Shown here: piece by piece, positions 26,901-60,207 of the stretch
Layout of the letters: the number at the start of each line of letters is the position of its first letter
Numbering within the stretch: position 1 is the first letter of the stretch
NCBI GenBank assembly: GCA_021613375.1
Contig: CM038714.1
Location: 40,320,623-40,384,622 of the forward strand
Reading direction: 5' to 3'
DNA: 64,000 nucleotides
From: Megaleporinus macrocephalus
Taxonomy: Eukaryota; Chordata; Actinopteri; Characiformes; Anostomidae
Made by a program: the position numbers and the translations under genes
The notes under the pieces: generated by a model
Database searches by the model: none
What the model was told of the DNA's origin: nothing
What the model saw: the letters and a program-made list of their open reading frames with translations, nothing else

Positions 26901-28792
26901 TTTAAGTGCCATATGAGACGAGACGGTCTGAATAAACTACAGGACTTACTGAAGGACAAGCCTATGAAGTTGTCTCTGAAAAGGACATGGAGGGCACTAA
27001 AGGTAAAACTTTATACAGAACTGCCTTTGACCTTCTCCACAGACACCCTCTAATGTATTTGGAAAAACAATAAACATAACAAATGGCTATATAGTGAATT
27101 AATAATTGAGTTGCCATGCTACCATAGATAAAAAATGTATAATTTTAATTAATTAATGGATTATTTTTTGTATGCTGTTGGCATGATTTGGTGGGTAATA
27201 ATCAGGTTTTTATTACTAGTTAGCTACATTGGCCTCGTAGGTCTAGTGCAAAACTGAATCCAGACGCGTCATAGCTGACTGACTACATCTGGAGTAAGGG
27301 AGAAATGGTCTGTGAACTGTTCTTTTAAAGAAAAATAAAGGAAATGGACAATGAGAGCAAACTTAAATCGTTTGTATTTATATAATTGAATGTACCCAAA
27401 ATACAGGATTATTTAAAGTGACTGTGAGTCAGAAGAGTTCAATGAAAGTGTGTGTATTTTCAGCCCCCGCCAGTGTTTGCTATGGATCATCAAACTAACA
27501 CATGCAGCAGAGGAATAGAGAACAAGTCTACATCAGCTGGACCCTTCTGGAACCACACCTCTCTTCAATTGGACACAAACCCAAACCCAGTAGGATACAG
27601 CAAGTCCCAATTTGGGTAAGTCATTCAAATTTCTCAATTGGTACGGTATGTGTACAGTACTGTGTTAAAGTCTAACCTTTCATTTATTCAATTTCCAGCC
27701 ATAACAGTCATTGAACTATTCATTAACTTAAGGAAAAAAAATGTTTTTAACAGTATACAAAACCCTCCAACGCTAGTGTAATATCAATCAACCTGTATTT
27801 AATACGGCCATAATTTGTGCCTACATTTATTACAGCGCACAAAAGTCATTTCTAAAGTTGTCATTGATTGTTACCCTTTGAGGCGACACTCAGCATTATT
27901 ATGAGCATGTGCATCTACAACATTGAAGCAGATCTGATTAGATAGTTATTTTAAGGAATACATGGTAAAGGTAAAAGTCGAAGGAAAATATGTGAAAAAC
28001 AGGAGTCACCATCAGATAAACAGTACTTCAGGCTTTAATATTTAGGAGATACAAGAAAATCAAGCTCCACCCTTGCTTCAAAAATAATCCACAGATGCCA
28101 TAGAACAAAACTTTTGTGGAGTAAAAAAAACAAAAACATTTGTTTAGTCTAGAGCAGAATTACTTAAATCTCAACTACTTCTAAGACTGAAATGTTGGAG
28201 GCGTTTACAAGAAAGATTAGGGCATTTTTTTTCATTTAGAAGTGCATCTACCAAAATGTCTGTAATGTTCTTCTCTTTTTGATTTTCATACACAGGACAA
28301 TTAATAACTTACTAAAAGTACTAAATGGCTGTTTTTACTAGAAATTAAAATAACTTAATAGGTGGTCTTAGACTTTTACACAGCGCTGTATATGTGTTTT
28401 TGGTTTGCTGGCAATACGTGAAGCAACAGCTACATACGATTGCCAATGCTTATTCTAATAGGTATCATCTGTCATAAAGGCTACTTAAACTAGCCTACAT
28501 AACAGGCAAATGTAACATTACAGCAGATGACGCGTATAGGAATAAGCATTTATAAACATTTCTGTAGTAAAAAGCAGAAGATGACTAAAAGAAACAATCT
28601 GCCTTTTTCAGACGCTGGAGGCTTCATCCCTTTCAGCATAGGCGAGCTGCCCTGCCTCTAACAGCTGAAGCAGAAAAACAGCCCATTTTTCAGAAGCCTC
28701 TTCGTACACCCAAGACAGCTCCAGTCCACACTCAGCTCAGGAGCAACATAACAGAAACAAGAATCAACAGTGTCACTGTACCTATTTATTAA
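5960..28792 (+). CDS. cfap92: CFAP92 (KIAA1257/FAP92-like), cilia- and flagella-associated protein
   Basis: Coding exons, joined in phase: 5960-6098, 9529-9734, 12451-12670, 13474-13506, 13659-13793, 14288-14384, 15702-15972, 16269-16376, 22447-22631, 23051-23934, 24044-24238, 24633-24912, 24993-25157, 25588-25800, 26482-26635, 26791-27002, 27464-27615, 28612-28792 (TAA). This gives about 1276 aa. All junctions hold except 14384 to 15702, where the phases disagree. Donor 14341 with acceptor 15718 restores the frame; a missed microexon is the alternative. The first exon may instead end at the earlier same-phase donor near 6036. Exons 2-3 (YYHIEYNLLPGTSEP to WDTKDRVSLRAKYDR) correspond to a domain I recall as DUF4550. 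The 884 bp exon carries most of the conserved core, and the tail has PWRENHLHSNKLSPTL. The product is expected in the axoneme; its molecular function is unknown. The identification rests on recalled family motifs plus synteny with ACAD9 and EFCC1. Confidence 0.85.
7556..8094. repeat. Perfect 24 bp direct repeat containing an octamer motif
   Basis: The same 24 bases (TTTTATGCAAATAAG then TGGTGACGC) occur at 7556-7579 and 8071-8094, 515 bp apart. Each copy contains ATGCAAAT, the POU/octamer site. A CCAAT motif (ACCAATCAG) follows the second copy near 8109, and an ATTGG lies upstream of the first near 7516. They bracket the transposase-like fragment. Confidence 0.7.
7577..7833 (+). pseudogene. 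hAT-type transposase-like fragment (GTF2IRD2/ZBED style)
   Basis: One frame is open from 7577 to the TAA at 7831-7833 with no start codon. It reads RLQEKQQIAQELKGKL, then NNAAVKASFIVAEEIAR, then FLKQCMLKVCEQVCPGQ. The pattern 'KASFIVAEEIA...F...FLKQCMLKVCEQVCP' is typical of hAT-derived proteins such as GTF2IRD2 C-terminal and EPM2AIP1-like genes. Only about 85 residues remain, with no zinc finger or catalytic core in view, so it is a relic within CFAP92 intron 1. No splice sites suggest that it is used as an exon. Confidence 0.6.
11409..12337. mobile_element. Non-autonomous hAT-type DNA transposon (929 bp)
   Basis: The ends are inverted: left TAGAGATCAATCGATGTAT and right complement TAGAGATAGACTGATATGG. 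They are flanked by a perfect 8 bp duplication, GTTTCTAT (11401-11408 and 12338-12345), the size diagnostic of hAT elements. Inside is a CpG-containing segment (11460-11990) and no transposase ORF. It lies in the CFAP92 intron between exons at 9734 and 12451. Confidence 0.85.
14890..15080. repeat. Foldback (inverted repeat) in a CFAP92 intron
   Basis: The left arm (about 14890-14985) reads GCATTATAGTGGAAGCAGCT... to ...ACTGGCTTTATGTTCAGTA. It is repeated in reverse complement from about 14990 to 15077 with several mismatches and an expanded CTACAG triplet in the right arm. The loop is very short. It may be a small foldback/MITE or a local inverted duplication; no clear target duplication was found. 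Confidence 0.65.
16600..16910. repeat. Degenerate repeat with GGATGA core
   Basis: Variants of TTTGGGATGAGWTAAAGTGA recur at irregular spacing (near 16610, 16708, 16798, 16840 and 16875). It is either an old tandem repeat or a transposon relic; no coding content. Confidence 0.3.
17970..19580 (-). mobile_element. Full-length Tc1-like transposon (1611 bp, IR/DR type)
   Basis: The element starts CAGTTGAAACCAGAAGTTTA and ends with its reverse complement. It is flanked on both sides by the TA target dinucleotide (17968-17969, 19581-19582). The inverted repeats are about 200 bp long (17970-18173 and 19376-19580) and nearly identical. Each carries an inner copy of the outer motif (AAAGTCAAAAGTTTAAATACG), the IR/DR layout of Sleeping Beauty-like fish elements. 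The transposase runs on the minus strand and is broken. It lies in the 6 kb CFAP92 intron. Confidence 0.92.
18170..19207 (-). pseudogene. Tc1-like transposase, inactivated
   Basis: Minus-strand reading shows the N-terminal helix-turn-helix half (KSKEISQDVRKRIVDLHKSG, then the VSLSTVKRVLYRHGLKG region). The DDE catalytic half follows: first Asp in LWSDETKIE, second in FQMDNDPKHTA, Glu in DLNPIENV. Breaks seen: the expected start codon near 19205 reads ACG, the reading frame shifts near 19020-19040, there is a stop between the two open segments near 18820, and a TAG follows the catalytic Glu near 18363. The element therefore cannot make an active enzyme, although its ends look intact enough to be mobilised in trans. 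Confidence 0.88.
20067..20091. repeat. (TTA)n microsatellite
   Basis: Eight uninterrupted ATT units between two CFAP92 intronic transposons. Confidence 0.9.
20300..21553 (+). mobile_element. Decayed Tc1-like transposon relic
   Basis: The right end (TTTCTGGACCTAACTGTA, ending near 21553) has the form of a Tc1 terminus. The matching left terminus is absent; recognisable homology begins about 20300 (GTGCAGACTCTCAGCTTTAA). The inner right copy (AAGTCTGCACTTAATTTGCA at about 21445) is inverted relative to it. A plus-strand transposase relic lies between. It is a different Tc1 family from the 18 kb element and much older. Confidence 0.8.
20600..21370 (+). pseudogene. Tc1-like transposase relic
   Basis: Open pieces at 20781-21086 (KSTIKRRLYESKYRGF, MTWACMASIHGFI) and 21113-21370 (MENDPNHTAKANQSPDLNPIEH, NKQQLKTAAEKAWKNIPQEE) keep a second catalytic Asp and the Glu motif. 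The first Asp motif is missing because DNA between RRLGTA and HDPKHT has been deleted or rearranged. There are several frameshifts. Confidence 0.82.
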
Positions 28793-29015
28793 AGGGGCTT
28801 CGTAAGATGAACTTGGCACCCGTTTCAGCATCAGAGTAATTATGTATTAACACAGTTTTTAAACCCAGTCCTTGGGCAGAGCCCACCAGACGGTTTCTTA
28901 GTTAGCACTCTGTATTAAGGAGTCTTGGGTGATATAAGCAGCTGCGTCAGATTGACATCAAAGGAAATTAAACATGTTAAATGTCATGACATAGGAGATA
29001 TCAGCTCAACACCTT

Positions 29016-29021
29016 AATAAA
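29016..29021 (+). terminator. Candidate CFAP92 poly(A) signal
   Basis: The first AATAAA on the plus strand after the CFAP92 stop codon, giving a 3' UTR of roughly 240 bp. Not tested against transcripts. Confidence 0.4.
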
Positions 29022-29099
29022 CAAATAGTAGTAAATTATATTTAACAACATAAATTACATTTGGCAAACATCATTAAAGGGTTATGTCTTCGCTACACC

Positions 29100-29105
29100 T
29101 TTATT
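29100..29105 (-). terminator. Candidate ACAD9 poly(A) signal
   Basis: TTTATT on the plus strand is AATAAA on the minus strand, 658 bp beyond the ACAD9 stop codon. It would end the transcript within tens of bases of the CFAP92 3' end. Confidence 0.4.
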
Positions 29106-29619
29106 GTAACGTCAATAAGCCACGACAAAAATGTACACGTTTCCCTGTGCTTAGGAAATTATTTCAAACCTGTTCACACAAGATGCTGAATACTGTAAAA
29201 AGTCATTTGAACTTTTCCCACTACAACGGTGCAATTGTTAGTCTTACCAATGCTAAGCTTCTGAAATTCTATCTTACTTTCAAACACTAGGGCAACATGA
29301 AGTAGTTCTAGTTATTTCAGATTTTATGGCATATATTGTGATTACATGACACCTATAAAAACTGTGCCGTCAGGATTTTACAAATAATAATGCACCACAG
29401 AATCTGGAAGACTAGAAAATAAATTATATAGATTTACAGCTTACCTTTACAAATAATCGTTTCTCGTGTGAACAGGTTTTCTACATACAGGCAAATCGCA
29501 TAATTATTGTCAGCGACCATCAACTGTACAATACAGAAGCAGCAGATACAGATTAGGTTGGAAAATGTTGGCTTACCCCCATAATGAAGTGTGAGTGGGT
29601 CAGACTTACGTGTACTGAG

Positions 29620-29643
29620 ATGGATGGATGGATGGATGGATGA
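29620..29643. repeat. (GGAT)n microsatellite
   Basis: About six tetranucleotide units in the predicted ACAD9 3' UTR. Confidence 0.85.
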
Positions 29644-29762
29644 TTGCAATGGGACAAGGCCTTACAACATTGCTGAGATGACCCAACCAATACAAACTTA
29701 AGGACTAGATCCTAACATCCAGTGAGAACAGCAACCAATTCCCTGAAGGTACAAGAGTCAGC

Positions 29763-53609
<23,847 letters not shown>

Positions 53610-54693
53610 CCTGTTTGACTGCAGAACGCCCCGCTTTTCTCCTTTCAATATCCCCGCGGTTACCTTTCACCCGTTTCTGTCGCACGGAGATGACAACATG
53701 AGCCCAAAAAGAACCACTGCAGTTCATGTTTTGTGCCTCTAGAGGGCAGCAGCGAGACAAGACTCTCAACTACAGGCCTGTAATCCAGAGTGACTATCAG
53801 ACTAGCACCCACTGGAGGGTTCATCTCTATAATCAAAGCATTTACAACAGAATGAGACACTCTGGCACTATTAATACTGAACCTTTGATTTCAGAAGAAG
53901 CAGGTGACACAAACCTTACAAACCTTTGGACATGTCTCTACATTAATGGAGCTTCGGAGGAAATTATGAACATCACCAAAAAATATATAGCTGTTTTTAA
54001 TCACAGACTAACAGACTAGAAATAATTTGACATTTAAATGTGGAGATAAACTATTGACAGTGCAATGGACTGCTCAGTGAATGTCTTCTCACGTCCTGGA
54101 TCAGTAAATGGGACATAAACAAAGTGTTTTGAACTGAATGCCACAACACATTTCCAGCAAATCATACATGAACGAAAAAAGTTTTTAGATCAAGCAAGGG
54201 AAGAAGAGCAGTGTTGACTTTCTTGTTAGCCAGCTTTCTATGTGAATGTTCCCGTCCCACCTTTAATAGTACAGTTACATTTGTGTCCCTGAGGTCGTTA
54301 TCATATTTATTTCACTAATAAATATTAGTATATTTTATACATATTTGACTTCTATACTGTTGTAAACTTGCTGTGTGAACATGTGGAGCTCTGTTTGTCG
54401 TCAGGTCGTTCCTTAGATACTTTTTGGGAAACCATTACTATATATAATACATTATATATCATAAGCTTTTAAATATGAATTCACTTTTAAAAATGACATT
54501 TATTTAGTAGTCCACAAAACAAGAACATTAATCAAGGTTAATTCATGTAGTATTTCACCATAATTTTATAATAAAATATCAGGATAAACTTTAGGATTTA
54601 GCCTTCATCGAACATAAGAAAATTTTGTGAATACAAATGTAGGAATGCGTTAACGATACCATTTCAAAAATAGTCTCTCTCTCTCTCTCTCTC

Positions 54694-54720
54694 TTTTTTT
54701 CAGCCAAATATGTCAACCAC

Positions 54721-54757
<37 letters not shown>

Positions 54758-54783
54758 TGGTTGACATATTTGGCTGAAAAAAA
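54694..54783. repeat. 90 bp perfect hairpin with (TA)n loop
   Basis: A 28 bp arm at 54694-54721 (seven T, then CAGCCAAATATGTCAACCACC) is followed by an AT-repeat loop. Its exact reverse complement is at 54756-54783. The (TA)n spacer is itself self-complementary, so almost the whole 90 bp can pair. A (TC)n tract precedes it (54674-54693). Confidence 0.95.
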
Positions 54784-56512
54784 GTATAATAAATATAAAT
54801 CATGAAAATCACTGGGTTATATTCGTGATCTTGTAGATTTTTTCTTGAAATTTACCTTAATTCACTAGTTTGCAGTATTAGTGACTAAAATTGTCACTAA
54901 AATTCTGACTTAAATTATGGTGTGACATAAATGTTATTGTGTATGAAATTAAAAAGGGGTATAATGTAATAATGTAAGACAATGTATCCTGATCCTTTAT
55001 CATTACTATATAAACGTATAGCATTTATATATGCAAATATGTTACTTTTATTATTTTACTTTATCAACACTCATGGGAAGACGTTTACTCATAATATTTC
55101 AATATACTTTAAACTAATGTGGGAATAGCTTGTTATAAAAGCACCAACATTTTTCTAGCCTTTGCTGGCGTTTATGATTCATAACCAAGAAGCCTTAATT
55201 TTTTTCAGAATTCTGAATGTCACACCAAATTACATGGTGTCACGCCATATCACACCACGCAACAATCTGTATGCAAAAATCTGTATTAGCTGCATTTAAC
55301 AAACACCCAAACCTGGATTGACAAGTGACTGAAATCATTTTTAGTTACAGCAAAATCACTAAATTGTTGAAGAACGTAGTGAAGAATGTTTATAAGACAT
55401 TAAATAATCCACTTACTGTATTCATTAGATGATGCACTTTTTATTTTAATCTGCTGAATATTAGCTACATGAATTTTATAAATAATCTTTAGTAAATCAA
55501 TATACTTTTTTTTATATTTAATGCATAAATTCATTTTTCCTCAGGACCTCCTCTCTCCTTACAGAAGCTGCATTGAATCTCTCCCTGTATTTCCTAGCTC
55601 TTTCTGTACTCGCCATCTCTCGTCATCCACTGAAATCTGCTTTAAACCTAACAAATAAAAGGGAAACATTTGAGCGACAAAATTCTGTAGTTTAACATGG
55701 ACTCAGCTTGAAAATGGGACAGTAGGGAATTAGAGATTCACCAAATTGAGTTGGTATACAGATATTAAACTTGAAATGAACTCTATACTGTCAAAATGTA
55801 TTAAAATGATGAAATATTCAATAAACTTAACTATTAGCTCTAAAATATGTATCATTATATGATGATATGAGCAATATTTGTCTATTTAAATGGAGTTCAT
55901 ATCATATAGTGTGACAAAATAATCATAGGGTTTTCCTGTCACATGAGGTTTCATGTACTTAGCATGACATTAAGCAGAGTGCCTTTATGCTAACATCATA
56001 AAACCATGCTAACTACATTATGACAGTATAATTTTAAGGGGAATATTGTCTGAAAAGTAATTTCGTTTGGGCATTTTTGTGTAAAATGTGTCACATCAAA
56101 AGACAGTGCAAATGGAAACTGAAGCAGAAGTGCTGGATATCAAGGTTGTAGGAGCGGGTTTGACTGGGGGGAACACATTTGCTAATATGAATCAAAGCCC
56201 ACCCTATATATTAACTATAAGCTGATTCCACTGTAGGTAAGGTAGTAAATTTGTTGAATTACAGTAAATTGCAAATAAATGTCTGTATATTATTAGATAA
56301 ATCAAATTAAACAGTATAAAGAGTAAACAGCAGAATGAACCTGTTAAATTAAAATAAACTGCTGTCTCTTCGTTGTTAAAATAATTGGTTTAACCATATA
56401 CTGTCTATGGTTTTAACATTTCCAGCTAAAGTTAAAAGAAAAAATTTAATCTAAAATTTAAATCTCAATTTAAATCTAAACTAGAGCTAGCTACGCACTA
56501 ACCTCGCATGGG

Positions 56513-56735
56513 GCAGTCGTTGCTTGAAGGATAGGGATCCGGTCTCGTGATCGGGAGGTCGCCGGTTCGATCCCCGGGCTCCCCCAGGCCACGACTGAGG
56601 TACCCTTGAGCAAGGCACCTACCCCCAACTGCTCCCCGGGCACGTGTGCTCACTAGTGTGTGTATATGTGGGTGTTTCACTGCACGGGTGGGTTAAACGC
56701 GAAGGTCAAATTCCGCGGTGTACAAACACTTGTGG
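56513..56735 (+). mobile_element. tRNA-derived SINE
   Basis: The head contains a Pol III B box (GGTTCGATCCC at about 56566) and a tRNA-like stem region. It is followed by the conserved fish SINE body (CCCTTGAGCAAGGCACCTAC CCCCAACTGCTCCCCGGG). A tail follows: TTTCACTGCACGGGTGGGTTAAA ... GGTCAAATTCCGCGG. The A box is degraded. No clear target duplication. Confidence 0.85.
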
Positions 56736-57136
56736 CTAATTCTGTGCTCACGAGCTCAGTGAATATGCCGACAGCAGGAACAGATATTTCTCCACACAAG
56801 CTTTAACAAACAGTGTTTTTAAACAGTTTCCGCTTTTTGTGTGGTTTAATTTTTGTCTGGGACAAATCTACCTGTTTCTGATATTGGTGGTTCCTACGCC
56901 AATGCTGGATATACTTGATTTTCTTGAAAACAAGAAGAGCCATAACTTTCTCTACATCGTTCAGTGTCCTTCTGAGGGGGGTTTCTTTCTCCTGAAAGAA
57001 GGAGGACCCCCACTTCCCAAAGGTTTCCAAACAATTGCCCGTTTAGAAAAAGGGATATGGCGTCACACCATATGATATCCATTTTTGGGACTAAATGTTT
57101 TAGTTCTGAGGGCTTCAAAATATTATACCTGAACTT

Positions 57137-57556
57137 TTAGCCAAGCAGACTCACAGGTAGACATCTTGGCTATCAATATATGATTAAGTAAACAGAAAAT
57201 GAATTCATGTTCTTGTTTTTATTCAAAGTCTAACTTTGTGAAATGTGCTTGGGACACGCCACATGAGCTTTTTCTGGTTTGACTGAAAATTGTGAAAAAA
57301 TGGAATGTTAATCCCATGAATGCTCTATAAGTGCTCTATGTCACTTTCTGAACAATATCACCACCTTTTCTGGCATATTTTTCTATAATTTACATACATT
57401 TAGCACATTGGACCACAAAAAGTCCATGTCATGTCAACTACCCACACACATTTCACAAAGTTAGACTGAATAAAAACAAGAACATGAATTCATTTTCTGT
57501 TTACTCAATCATATATTGATAACCCAGATGTCTACTTGTGAGTCTGCTTGGCTAAA
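57137..57556. mobile_element. Foldback element with ~110 bp inverted arms
   Basis: The left arm (57137-57250: TTAGCCAAGCAGACTCACAG ... TTTATTCAAAGTCTAACTTT GTGAAATGTG) is repeated inverted at about 57446-57556 with roughly 5% mismatch and one 2-3 base gap. The roughly 195 bp centre is unique. Arm symmetry ends abruptly at TTAG/CTAA. No ORF. Confidence 0.85.
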
Positions 57557-57779
57557 TTGCAACTTTACAGGAGAGACCATAAACATACTTTACTTTCAGT
57601 GTAAATCAATGAAACTTTATTTTTTTCCCAAGCTATTTTGGAGCACTTCTATTGGCCTATTTGTCATACAATTTTCACACAATGTAATTGTTCTGTTTAA
57701 ATTATGTAGAAAACTTAAAATCTGACTTTTCAAACTCATATTTCTGCGTATGATGACTGGTACAGTTAATGTTCTGAGT

Positions 57780-58240
57780 GGGACAAATTAAAAAAAGGGA
57801 GATAAATCCCTGATTTGCAGTTGAATTTCCTCATGGTGGTGCTTCAGCTCTGCCAAAATGCCAAAGCAGTTACGTCCTGTTTGTATTTTCTTGGAGTGGG
57901 AGTCTTCCTGACAGTGGGCAGAGTGTAGGGAGGGATGGTTTTGTGAGAGGATGTGAAGAAACTTTAGTATGTAGTGCATTTACAGTTTGATTATGCGGTA
58001 AATGAGCCGAGAATAATTCTGTGAAAGTGACTTTGGACTGAGTGGAAAGCTTGTGTCTCTTTTCTTTGGAGTTTAGTTTATTAAACTGTAAATACTGTTT
58101 GACCAGAGGAGGATGGGTCTCCCCTTGTGAGTCTGGTTCCTCCCAAGGTTTCTTCCTCCAGTTGAGGGAGTTTTTCCTTATCACTGTTGCCTCTGGCTTA
58201 CTCACTGGGAGATATATGTTGTAACTGTCTGAACCATTGT
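57780..58240 (-). repeat. Dispersed teleost repeat (GGTTCCTCCCAAGGTTTCTT block)
   Basis: The stretch 58105-58210 (GACCAGAGGAGGATGGGTCT, GGTTCCTCCCAAGGTTTCTT, GAGGGAGTTTTTCCTT, CTTACTCACTGGGAG) is a sequence I recall from very many fish loci. It gives a spurious minus-strand ORF (RKKPWEEPDSQGETHPPLV). The parent element is not known to me. Confidence 0.55.
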
Positions 58241-58312
58241 TAAGGCCGAGTAGTGGGTTATTGCAGCGTTACCCATTCGTTGTCCTCTGGAATATAAGTT
58301 AACTGTTTGTAA

Positions 58313-58512
58313 TGTGTGTTAAAGCAGTCAAAGCACTGAAATGTGCAGAGCAGCACTTCACCAACAACGTCACCAACATTAGTCCCTCTGACACAGACAG
58401 GCTCTCTTACTCAGTCAAGAATCTCTACCACACAAAACAACAGATCGCTGACAACAAGCTGTGTTGTCAGGTGTGTGGTTAAAGCAGTGAAAGTACTGAA
58501 ATGTGCAGGCAG
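58313..58512. repeat. Direct repeat pair flanking an open 130 bp segment
   Basis: About 40 bases (TTAAAGCAGTSAAAGYACTG AAATGTGCAG) occur near 58318-58351 and again near 58477-58510. The segment between is open and codon-like in one frame (KCAEQHFTNNVTNISPSDTD, NLYHTKQQIADNKLCCQ), then stops in the second copy. It may be a decayed exon duplication. I do not recognise a protein family. Confidence 0.45.
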
Positions 58513-59539
58513 TGTTTATTCAGTACCTGTTTTCCTCCAACTGCCCCCCCCGGTGTGTCTCTGCCGGAAGCATTTATATTCTGTCACCCGTTCCACCTTA
58601 AATAGTGTGACAGTTCTGGCCTGAAGTGCCAGAGTGTACCTGCTGCACTGGTTGTTTATTAGGTTGGGGCGTATCAAACTTCTCGTCCGGGCAGTAGCCT
58701 GTCTGCGCTGGCTGAGGCTTTCATTGTTTGAATAGAGCCTCTAGAGCATACTCAATTATCATTACATTGCTTTTCTTAAGAGGAAAAATAAAAGAGAAAC
58801 CAGTGGGCTCTAATATTTACAACATCAGGCAAAAGCCAGACGTATAATGATTTACTCATTTAAAGACTTGCTGAGAAATGCAGCATCCTCACGGAACACA
58901 TTTCAATTATTTTACAGATTACACACGTCTAAACAGCCTAAAACAGACTATTTTTTAATTTGTTCTTGAAAAGCATGTAGATGTGTTCTACCAGAAGAGC
59001 TTAAATTGACACAGTATCATAAGATCAACCCTGAGTTAACATGAGTTAACCCTTTTCTGCTACATCAATTTAAAGATTAACACATATACATATACATTTG
59101 AGGAAATTCTGGATCTATTGACTTACATTGAAAGTAAAGATAGTTTTGGTCCTCTCCTGTAAACGTGATACTTGTTTTTCATTGGACAGTGACTATATGT
59201 AGTCTATGTGCTTCTGTTTGTTTTGGTTTCCTAGCGTCTCTTTGTCTCTCTCTTTTTGTCATGACCCTCACCTGTTCCTAGTTTGTGGCTCCTCCCTGTT
59301 CCAGGTGTTCGTTGTCTCTCTTATCTAAAACCACCAGCAAACCTAGATATGCTGTGGAGGCTTCTACATGTAATGTGGTTGATGGTAAAATAGTCATAAA
59401 TCTGAGGAAATAAATTTCTTTGGGGACTGTTTTGCTTCACAACGCCCTCCTCGTATGCGCCGACATGACTGGTTTAAAATAAATGTATTCAAATACATTA
59501 AAGCCCAAACTATTGTAAAACAACAAGGCATTAGACATC

Positions 59540-59543
<4 letters not shown>

Positions 59544-59596
<53 letters not shown>
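59544..59596. repeat. (TA)n microsatellite
   Basis: About 26 TA units just left of the Tc1-family fragment. Confidence 0.95.
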
Positions 59597-59597
<1 letters not shown>

Positions 59598-59624
59598 CGT
59601 ATCTGGGCTTGAGCTCATCTGAAA

Positions 59625-59790
59625 TGGACTGATACACAGAGAAAACATGTACTGAGCTCAGAGGAGTCAAACTTTTAGATTATGTTTATGGAAACAATGG
59701 ATGGAGTGTTTATCTGGGCAAAGAGAACCATCCAGGTTGTTACCAACTTAAAGTTCAAAAGCCAGAGTCTGTCATGCTATGGGGGTGTCA
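59625..59790 (+). mobile_element. Short Tc1-like transposon fragment
   Basis: GCAAAGAGAACCATCCAGGTTGTTACCAAC TTAAAGTTCAAAAGCCAGAGTCTGTCATGCTATGGGGGTG resembles the transposase interior of the family at 44722-45950 (compare GGGACCATTCAGCATGTTATCAATGCACAGTTCAAAA at 45233). Truncated on both sides. Confidence 0.6.
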
Positions 59791-60172
59791 TTGCACGTAT
59801 GAAGGTTTATTATTAAATATAATAAACCATCATTAAGTATTAAATATATACACATTTTGGAGCTGCCGTTTAAATAGTACAGAGCTCTCCAAACTTGACC
59901 CTACAATCAGCTGTGTTACAGACCACCAACATGACTAATATAGACTTTTTACTAAAGCTCATTACTATATTAGGTTATTCCACACAAACAAAAAAACATA
60001 AAAAAACAAGTTATGATTTGTGACAATATATTTTTATTACATGTTCTCCACATGGTCACAGTTATAGATTTTACATCAACAGGGTCTTGTGATCTACTTA
60101 GAAACAGAATGTATATTAAAATGAAAAACCTCCTCCTCTCCTGGTCTGGTAATTAGAAAACAGGCTGCACTG

Positions 60173-60207
60173 TGCGTGTGTGTGTGTGTGTGTGCGTGCG
60201 CGCATGT
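60173..60207. repeat. (GT)n/(GC) microsatellite
   Basis: GT repeats ending in GCGTGCGCGC, a potential Z-DNA tract. Confidence 0.85.

Larger units (their letters stand above)
53650..60015. other. Intergenic region upstream of ACAD9
   Basis: Apart from the hairpin, SINE, foldback, repeat fragments and microsatellite listed separately, I see no gene. The ACAD9 promoter should lie in the first few hundred bases (53650-53760), which is only moderately CpG-rich and has no motif I can name with confidence. The stretches 53760-54690 and 54790-56500 are AT-rich and featureless. Confidence 0.55.

Noticed and set aside
56560..56590. A functional tRNA gene
   Set aside because: The B box is part of a SINE; the A box and acceptor stem are not intact.
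56498..56680. Minus-strand ORF MKHPHIHTLVSTRARG...
   Set aside because: It is the antisense of the SINE body.
57870..58205. Minus-strand ORF with RKKPWEEPDSQGETHPPLV
   Set aside because: Comes from a dispersed fish repeat. I have seen the same phrase as a spurious peptide at unrelated loci.
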